DNA from: Candidatus Peregrinibacteria bacterium | Lineage (GTDB): Bacteria; Patescibacteriota; Gracilibacteria; UM-FILTER-43-11 | Reading direction: 5' to 3' | Assembly: GCA_016932505.1 (NCBI GenBank) | Contig: JAFGCT010000035.1 | Location: 62,001-126,000, forward strand | Length of the DNA: 64,000 nucleotides | The notes under the pieces: model-generated | Told to the model about the DNA's origin: nothing | The model's database searches: none | Seen by the model: the letters and a program-made list of their open reading frames with translations, nothing else | Program-made: the position numbers and the translations under genes | In this document: positions 59,901-64,000 of the stretch, piece by piece | How the letters are laid out: every line of letters starts with the position of its first letter | Position numbering within the stretch: the stretch's first letter is position 1

Positions 59901-61043
59901 AGTAGTAAGAAAGAAGATTATATGAAGACATATGACAAACTTCAGGGACGTCTCGATTCTAGGCTATACGAATTACTTTCTTTACATAGAAATGATGGGA
60001 ATGCCGATCCTGCTGAGTTTGAGGCTATTCTTGAATATGCAATTAAAAACGGAAAATCACATCAGGAAAACGTCTTCTTTTATCTTATTTCAGGAATGGC
60101 GTCTGGACTACTTGCAGCAGATAGAGGTATACATCTGGATAAGCATCTAAATCTTTTTCCGCCACTAGATTGGTTTACATTTTTAAAGCCACCTCCAACA
60201 CAGCAGTGGTTCGAGAATCTATGTAATACTTACTTTAAAGATGAATATAAAAATGGGAAAAAGCAAGCGACAGGTACTGGTGGTGAATTTCAGAATTTTT
60301 ACTGGACGGTTATTCTTAATAACAAAGATGTAATTGAAAGAACTCAAAAATCTGCTAAACCGGATGCATGGGATCATGACTGGTCTAGAGGTATTTCCGT
60401 TAATGGAGGTGCTGATACCTGTGATCGTTTCCTTAGTGGAGGTTCAGGACAAAAACAAACAAGACCTACCGCTGTTGCGAATGCAATGGGAGGTATTATT
60501 CAATGGCTGGAGGAAAATGCTAAAAAACCTGGTAAACACTGGGATGATAATATTGCAGACCATATAGCTTGGATGGCAATGGCTGACGGTATTATGGAAA
60601 ATGTAGCTTATTCAGACAATAAGACATATACGAGAAAAGAAGCCCTTCAGGGTGGCAAGCCAGTACGTGAAGGTAGTGTAGGTTATCACGGAAATCAATC
60701 AGCCGAATGGCATTGGAGAAAGATGCAAGATATTCTAGATGTAATTGACCCTGTACTTTTTGGCTATTTAAGAAACAAGGAAATGAGAGATGAGCCTTCT
60801 AATAACGATAAGGACGGTAAGAAAGGTGTAGCAATAACAAACAGAATTCTTACACATTTAAAGACAAATTATAGTGGAGATAAAGATTTGGATGATACCA
60901 TTACTGGGATTAACTCAATCGATGATGTGTTTAAAAACTTGGCTGTAATTATTAATGCTGTAGTTAAAGCGAATCCTGGAAAAATGGAACAGGTAAGGAA
61001 TATGCTTGTTGACCCTAAAACCGGGCAAGTAAGAGCTGGGTAA
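56973..61043 (+). CDS. Giant 1356-residue protein with HExxH motif
   Basis: Not recognised as a known family. N-terminal about 430 residues are strongly helical and charged, probably coiled coil (for example KKDTEVKLEKIREQKLSEYE). Near residue 563 MIHEMHHVEYDY contains HExxH (H563, E564, H567), a zinc-peptidase signature, with a downstream WEDADVVSELYAMQE that could supply a third ligand (E634). A low-complexity linker follows at about 690-730, then a long C-terminal part rich in Trp (WDHDWSRGISVNGGADTC). No signal peptide or membrane helix is evident. It stands alone, downstream of PRC-barrel and pilin-type genes. Confidence 0.75.
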   Translation: MDIFRKNKLSVCSYFEFNHVLFSNRMLFYTPESLEHSNNAIDSAITSKRNDVIARMNSAKRNSKEWHELNTTLDEINTSRDLIESPVTDERSANSAIEEIDLSNAWLANISKSGVRAQDVLTIARYKHFFDDATTARFNQMFTQLQTSFNVSDVLRTNNTFVPDNIQSQAERMVDKKDTEVKLEKIREQKLSEYETQFQIDLKSLKTKYDSNDIDFAKYSNERSKLIKQRQDFIESLQRDDFIDPTELTKLLKETNGMTDSDRQKYLDSVLYKLQHKEKMNLLTEKSKGFLSGTEIDKIKSVLVEVRRYRGLALHEHIQGRLDGIRKIYEEHSWPAQDLDLLEKGLRDKSEYLQDPDSIKSVLDAIKKLEFRTNAIVKKEARLQTPENKEKLSYLEREFAKFTINPEKASLIAKLIPNPNEGSVIYLKKAQGVANLAEYQQFLSDLKADANSANQQERFDASVTIDEVYTLLRRAEADKATRIINGLSVCTTTEEMMKFVMDNASDHVELIKTTTEFNSKYGDYTSGGMVFYRRGEEWKVIINEQKMNDPGTDPEKFKEQMIHEMHHVEYDYNQDITDSEYARFTNNKKWIDIKQAFIDKANANPTPKMPPTFKGNPKSAYTIKDWEDADVVSELYAMQETMANHSIAETPNQTPFDKLVSLVASAGLLAEINKPNAKISGFEGKDDAVIRGAEDDGGSSPKQTNGTSVASQVASSADETTNDFKTSNILNRIKAIRETGVIGNIPDAAEILKVVEDKCNDNPSDTYLESAEGAIGKVEDAIKDYTAKNPKGSDNPIRDLWNGTTFLSIDDIVQLGKFTYEFYQRRHKRRTEDHAAKLGEALFSNIPFLKELGMDASANKEKAEAEYVNEWKGRLENKDAWVLLSMIDKMGNQPLPDKDQLKAILRILSEKGRIDWTQPGLWKTLNKLQAGEKFDLGDQFLLQNPDALNQKIMAAMGEMWDFDEFQQLLNKNESSYSSKKEDYMKTYDKLQGRLDSRLYELLSLHRNDGNADPAEFEAILEYAIKNGKSHQENVFFYLISGMASGLLAADRGIHLDKHLNLFPPLDWFTFLKPPPTQQWFENLCNTYFKDEYKNGKKQATGTGGEFQNFYWTVILNNKDVIERTQKSAKPDAWDHDWSRGISVNGGADTCDRFLSGGSGQKQTRPTAVANAMGGIIQWLEENAKKPGKHWDDNIADHIAWMAMADGIMENVAYSDNKTYTRKEALQGGKPVREGSVGYHGNQSAEWHWRKMQDILDVIDPVLFGYLRNKEMRDEPSNNDKDGKKGVAITNRILTHLKTNYSGDKDLDDTITGINSIDDVFKNLAVIINAVVKANPGKMEQVRNMLVDPKTGQVRAG

Positions 61044-61077
61044 ATTGTTTAAACTGATAAATTCAAGGAACGAATAA

Positions 61078-62046
61078 CTAAGAACGAAGCTCAATTTCTA
61101 AAATCCCTTTAACTTCATCAACCGATTCAACTGTAACAAGTTTTGCCCTTAGTTTTGCTGCATTTGGAAGACCTTTTATGTAAGAGGCAAAGTGCTTTCT
61201 TATATCAAGCATTCCTTTCTTTTTGCCAAGCATTTCAATATTAAGCTCGCAGTGATGTATCATGAATTTTTTAAGTGATTCAAAATCTTCTGGTTTTTTC
61301 TTGATATCTTTCTCGTCAATAATTCCTAAAGCCGCGCATACCTCACCCATTAACCATGGATTACCAAAAGTCCCCCGCCCTACCATTACACCATCTAAAT
61401 TTTTAATTTTGTTCTTGGCATCATTACCACTTATTATATCACCATTACCCGTAACAGGAATTTTTAGAGTTTCTTTCAATCGATAAATCGGCTCCCAATC
61501 TGCTTTACCTAAAAATGCCTGAGAAGTAGTACGCCCATGTACTGTAATCATCTGAGCTCCAGCATTTTCAAGCCCTTTTGCAAAATCAAGTAATGTTGAA
61601 TCATCCGACCACCCTAGCCTTGTTTTTACAGAAACCGGAAGTTTGGTATTTGCTCTGCAAGTCTCTACAATCTCAAAAGCCAATTCAGGAGTTTTTATAA
61701 GGGCGGAACCGTGCATAGAACCAACAACTTTTTTTGCGGGACAACCCATATTAATATCCACACCATCAAAACCCATGTCCTCAGCAATTTTTACAGCTTC
61801 TTTAAAATGGTCTATATGTTTACCAAATAACTGGAGAATATGTGGTCGCTCGGCTTCTTTAAACCTCAGCATCTCAATAGTTTTTTTGGAACCGTAAGAA
61901 AGTCCATCCGCACTTATCAGTTCTGTAATACAAATAACAGGCGGTGCTATTTCCTTTATAAGCTGGCGGAATGGCGAATCTGTATAACCCGCCATTGGGG
62001 CGAGGATTACGTATGGTTTTGTGATTTCGTTCCAATTGAATGTCAT
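61078..62046 (-). CDS. dusB: tRNA-dihydrouridine synthase
   Basis: FMN enzyme that reduces uridine to dihydrouridine in tRNA D-loops. Start at ATG 62044-62046 (MTFNWNEITKPYVILAPMAG); the upstream extension of 26 residues is compositionally odd. Signatures: PMAGYTDSPFRQL, INMGCPAKKVVGSMHGSALI with the catalytic Cys, VKTRLGW, VHGRTTSQAFLGKADW and GNGDIIS. 322 residues. Closest to the DusB type. It follows priA with about 85 bases between. Confidence 0.95.
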   Translation of the reverse strand: MTFNWNEITKPYVILAPMAGYTDSPFRQLIKEIAPPVICITELISADGLSYGSKKTIEMLRFKEAERPHILQLFGKHIDHFKEAVKIAEDMGFDGVDINMGCPAKKVVGSMHGSALIKTPELAFEIVETCRANTKLPVSVKTRLGWSDDSTLLDFAKGLENAGAQMITVHGRTTSQAFLGKADWEPIYRLKETLKIPVTGNGDIISGNDAKNKIKNLDGVMVGRGTFGNPWLMGEVCAALGIIDEKDIKKKPEDFESLKKFMIHHCELNIEMLGKKKGMLDIRKHFASYIKGLPNAAKLRAKLVTVESVDEVKGILEIELRS

Positions 62047-62130
62047 GTTTTGTATAGTATTTCGTATTGGGGATCGTATTGATCCATCCAAACTCCTATT
62101 CGAGCTCCAATTCGATTCCCCCATTCGTAT

Positions 62131-64000
62131 TTAAGTTGTATGTATCGGGTCCACATCAATTCTCCAATATTTTGGCACTTTCCAATAATCAAATATTACG
62201 TGTGCGTTCTTTGCACGGATTAAAACATGGTAATAAAATCTACCGGCGATTTTAGAAATCATTGCGGGAGCGAAGACGATTTTAAATGGCAGTTTATTGA
62301 CTTCAAATATATCTTCGAGTATTTCGGATTCTATCTGAATATGTTTTTTGAGCTTTTCCAAATCCGTACCGACTACTGTAAATTTAATTAGTTCGTGAAA
62401 AGGAGGATAATTGAGTTTTTCACGAAATTCCAGTTCTTTTTCAATAAATTCAATATATTCATTTTTAGAAGCACTTTGAATTGCAAAATTATCTGGCTGA
62501 TATGTTTGAAGAATCACTGACCCACCTGTATCTCCCCTTCCGCACCTCCCAGATACCTGAGTTATTAGCTGAAAAACTCTTTCGTGACTTCTGAAATCCG
62601 GTAAATGAAGACCAATGTCTGCAAGAATTATGCCGATTAAACTTACATTCTCAAAATCCATTCCCTTTGCTACCATTTGAGTTCCTACAAGAATGTCGTA
62701 ATCTCCTTTTTTGAAAGCGTTATAAATTGGCTCGAACCCATTCTTATCACTTGTAGTATCACTATCTGCACGAACAACCCTAGCATCCGGATACAACTTC
62801 ATCACTTCTTCTTCTACCCTTTGAGTCCCTATACCGACATGTTTGATATGTGGTGATTTACACTCAGGGCAGGTAATAACCTGATTTTTTTTAAATCCAC
62901 AATAATGGCACACAAGTTCTCCTCCTCTGAAATTTTTATGATATTTGAGGCTAACCTCACAATGAGGACATTCTTCTGTATAACCACAATCTCTGCAGAC
63001 AACAGCACTTGCCATTCCTCTCTGATTTACAAATAATATTATTTGCTCTTTTTTCTCAAGTTTTTCTTTTATTTTATTTTGAAGCGCAAGAGAAAAAATA
63101 CTGAAGTTCTTTTTCTGAAATTCATCACGCAAATCTATTATCTCAATCTTTGGCAGTTCGTTTTTATTTATTCTTTCTGCAAGGTTTATATATTTATAAT
63201 CCCCTATTTTTGATTTATACATTGTTTCTAGCCTTGGTGTTGCGCTTCCTAAAATCAGCTTTGATTTATACAAATCACTTAGTATTTCACCGATATGATG
63301 AGCTTGATAGTAAGGTGATGATTCCTGCTTGTAAGTCCATTCATGCTCTTCATCCAGAATAATAACTCCAAGATTTTCTGCAGGCGCGAATATTGCCGAT
63401 CTTGAACCGATTACTAGTGGTGCATATCCACTTTTTACTTTCCACCATTCAATCAATCTTTGCCCGTCCGATAATTTTGAATGAAACAATGCTAAGTGCG
63501 GACCAAAGAAATCTTTAAAATAATTAATCATCTGTGGAGTAAGAGCAATCTCTGGAACTAGTAATATAGCTTGCTTATTATTCTTAACTACATCTAGTAT
63601 CACCCTAAGGTAAACCTCTGTTTTACCCGAACTTGTTATCCCATGAAGTAGAATGGGTTTTTCTGAATTTCTTATTTCTTCCAATGCTTTTTGCTGACCT
63701 TCGTTTAATTCATGTCTTAGTTTTATTAACGGAAACTGGCTGTAATCTGGTTTTACATAAATAGGTTTTTCAATTTTTTCGATTATTCCCTTTTCGATTA
63801 ATGATTTCATTGTTGCTTTTGATGCATTTATTTCTGACTCATCAAGCTCTTCTACCTCCGATAACAATCCGACAATTTCTTTTTGCTTTGCACCTCTAAT
63901 ATCATCCGATGAAATGGTAACGTTTCCGTCCTTTCTTTTTTCTGCAATACGGTAAAACACTTTCATTGGTTCCCCTAATTTCCCTTTCCAAATTGCAGTT
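62131..64000 (-). CDS. priA: Primosomal protein N' (PriA helicase), 5' part outside the window
   Basis: Restart helicase that reloads the replisome at stalled forks. Walker A GITSSGKTEVYL, the DEEH box ILDEEHEWTYKQE, a zinc-binding cluster (CRDCGYTEECPHC and CHYCGFKK, then CPECKS) and helicase motifs QVSGRCGRGDTGG are visible. ATG at 63966 is internal rather than a start: the frame is open through 64000 and reads TAIWKGKLGEPMKVFY. The missing N-terminal 3'BD domain therefore lies beyond the window. The C-terminus runs to KVPKYWRIDVDPIHTT. Confidence 0.95.
   Translation of the reverse strand, partial: TAIWKGKLGEPMKVFYRIAEKRKDGNVTISSDDIRGAKQKEIVGLLSEVEELDESEINASKATMKSLIEKGIIEKIEKPIYVKPDYSQFPLIKLRHELNEGQQKALEEIRNSEKPILLHGITSSGKTEVYLRVILDVVKNNKQAILLVPEIALTPQMINYFKDFFGPHLALFHSKLSDGQRLIEWWKVKSGYAPLVIGSRSAIFAPAENLGVIILDEEHEWTYKQESSPYYQAHHIGEILSDLYKSKLILGSATPRLETMYKSKIGDYKYINLAERINKNELPKIEIIDLRDEFQKKNFSIFSLALQNKIKEKLEKKEQIILFVNQRGMASAVVCRDCGYTEECPHCEVSLKYHKNFRGGELVCHYCGFKKNQVITCPECKSPHIKHVGIGTQRVEEEVMKLYPDARVVRADSDTTSDKNGFEPIYNAFKKGDYDILVGTQMVAKGMDFENVSLIGIILADIGLHLPDFRSHERVFQLITQVSGRCGRGDTGGSVILQTYQPDNFAIQSASKNEYIEFIEKELEFREKLNYPPFHELIKFTVVGTDLEKLKKHIQIESEILEDIFEVNKLPFKIVFAPAMISKIAGRFYYHVLIRAKNAHVIFDYWKVPKYWRIDVDPIHTT

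Noticed and set aside
1-64000. Recoded TGA (Gly or Trp) as in Gracilibacteria-type lineages
   Set aside because: TGA ends several genes at the expected place (for example the S41 protease and 28398) and no conserved protein needs TGA read-through.

Overview
The window is a compact, AT-rich bacterial chromosome segment with 62 or so protein genes, seven tRNA genes and an RNase P RNA gene, and no rRNA, insertion sequence or CRISPR array. Gene content and style point to a Patescibacteria/CPR-type organism: core replication, translation and cell-wall genes with short or streamlined proteins, many small genes without recognisable families, a VirB2-like pilin, a PRC-barrel protein, YtxH and VanW proteins, and weak or absent Shine-Dalgarno sites before most genes. 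TGA behaves as a stop, so the recoded TGA=Gly lineages are unlikely. The phylum-level placement is inference; nothing here fixes the class.

Layout. 1-9.2 kb: mostly minus-strand housekeeping genes (ftsA-like, CYTH, purA, maf, SLH/PDZ S41 protease, glyA, 5-formyl-THF cyclo-ligase, dnaX). 9.3-19.3 kb: DsbA-like lipoprotein, der, rpsU, ebfC, mltG, a FecR/Ig-like surface protein and secA. 19.4-24.7 kb: an accessory stretch of unrecognised small genes around a cyclopropane fatty acid synthase gene. 24.7-29.6 kb: hrcA with a CIRCE-like operator on its own start codon, ruvC, a TPR protein and unknown genes. 29.6-33.4 kb: dut and a secE-nusG-(extra membrane gene)-rplK-rplA operon. 33.6-46.2 kb: a PBP2/FtsI transpeptidase, tRNA-Gly, small membrane proteins, a potassium channel, a half-size MFS protein, a fused double D-Ala-D-Ala ligase, a phosphohexomutase, YtxH and VanW. 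46.2-54.4 kb: two-subunit fumarase, recR, smpB, an HD protein, an M50 protease, rpmB, rpmG and a polyprenyl glycosylphosphotransferase, with a GC-richer two-gene island. 54.5-64 kb: rnpB, a tRNA cluster, a pilin-like gene, a PRC-barrel gene, a 1356-residue protein with an HExxH motif, dus and priA (cut by the window end).

The genes together describe cell-envelope building (FtsI, MltG, double Ddl, VanW, glycosylphosphotransferase, S41/SLH protease), core information processing, and thin metabolism (IMP to AMP by PurA, serine/glycine and folate one-carbon steps, fumarase).

Most notable structure not explained by genes: (i) many intergenic spaces carry short-period degenerate tandem repeats, often followed by their inverted copy, and the same type of sequence lies in frame inside two coding sequences (the linker of the double Ddl and an N-terminal loop of the phosphohexomutase); (ii) GTAG...CTAC palindromes between genes; (iii) a handful of GC-richer orphan genes with strong Shine-Dalgarno sites, foreign in style; (iv) a possible small RNA transcription unit upstream of the giant HExxH gene.
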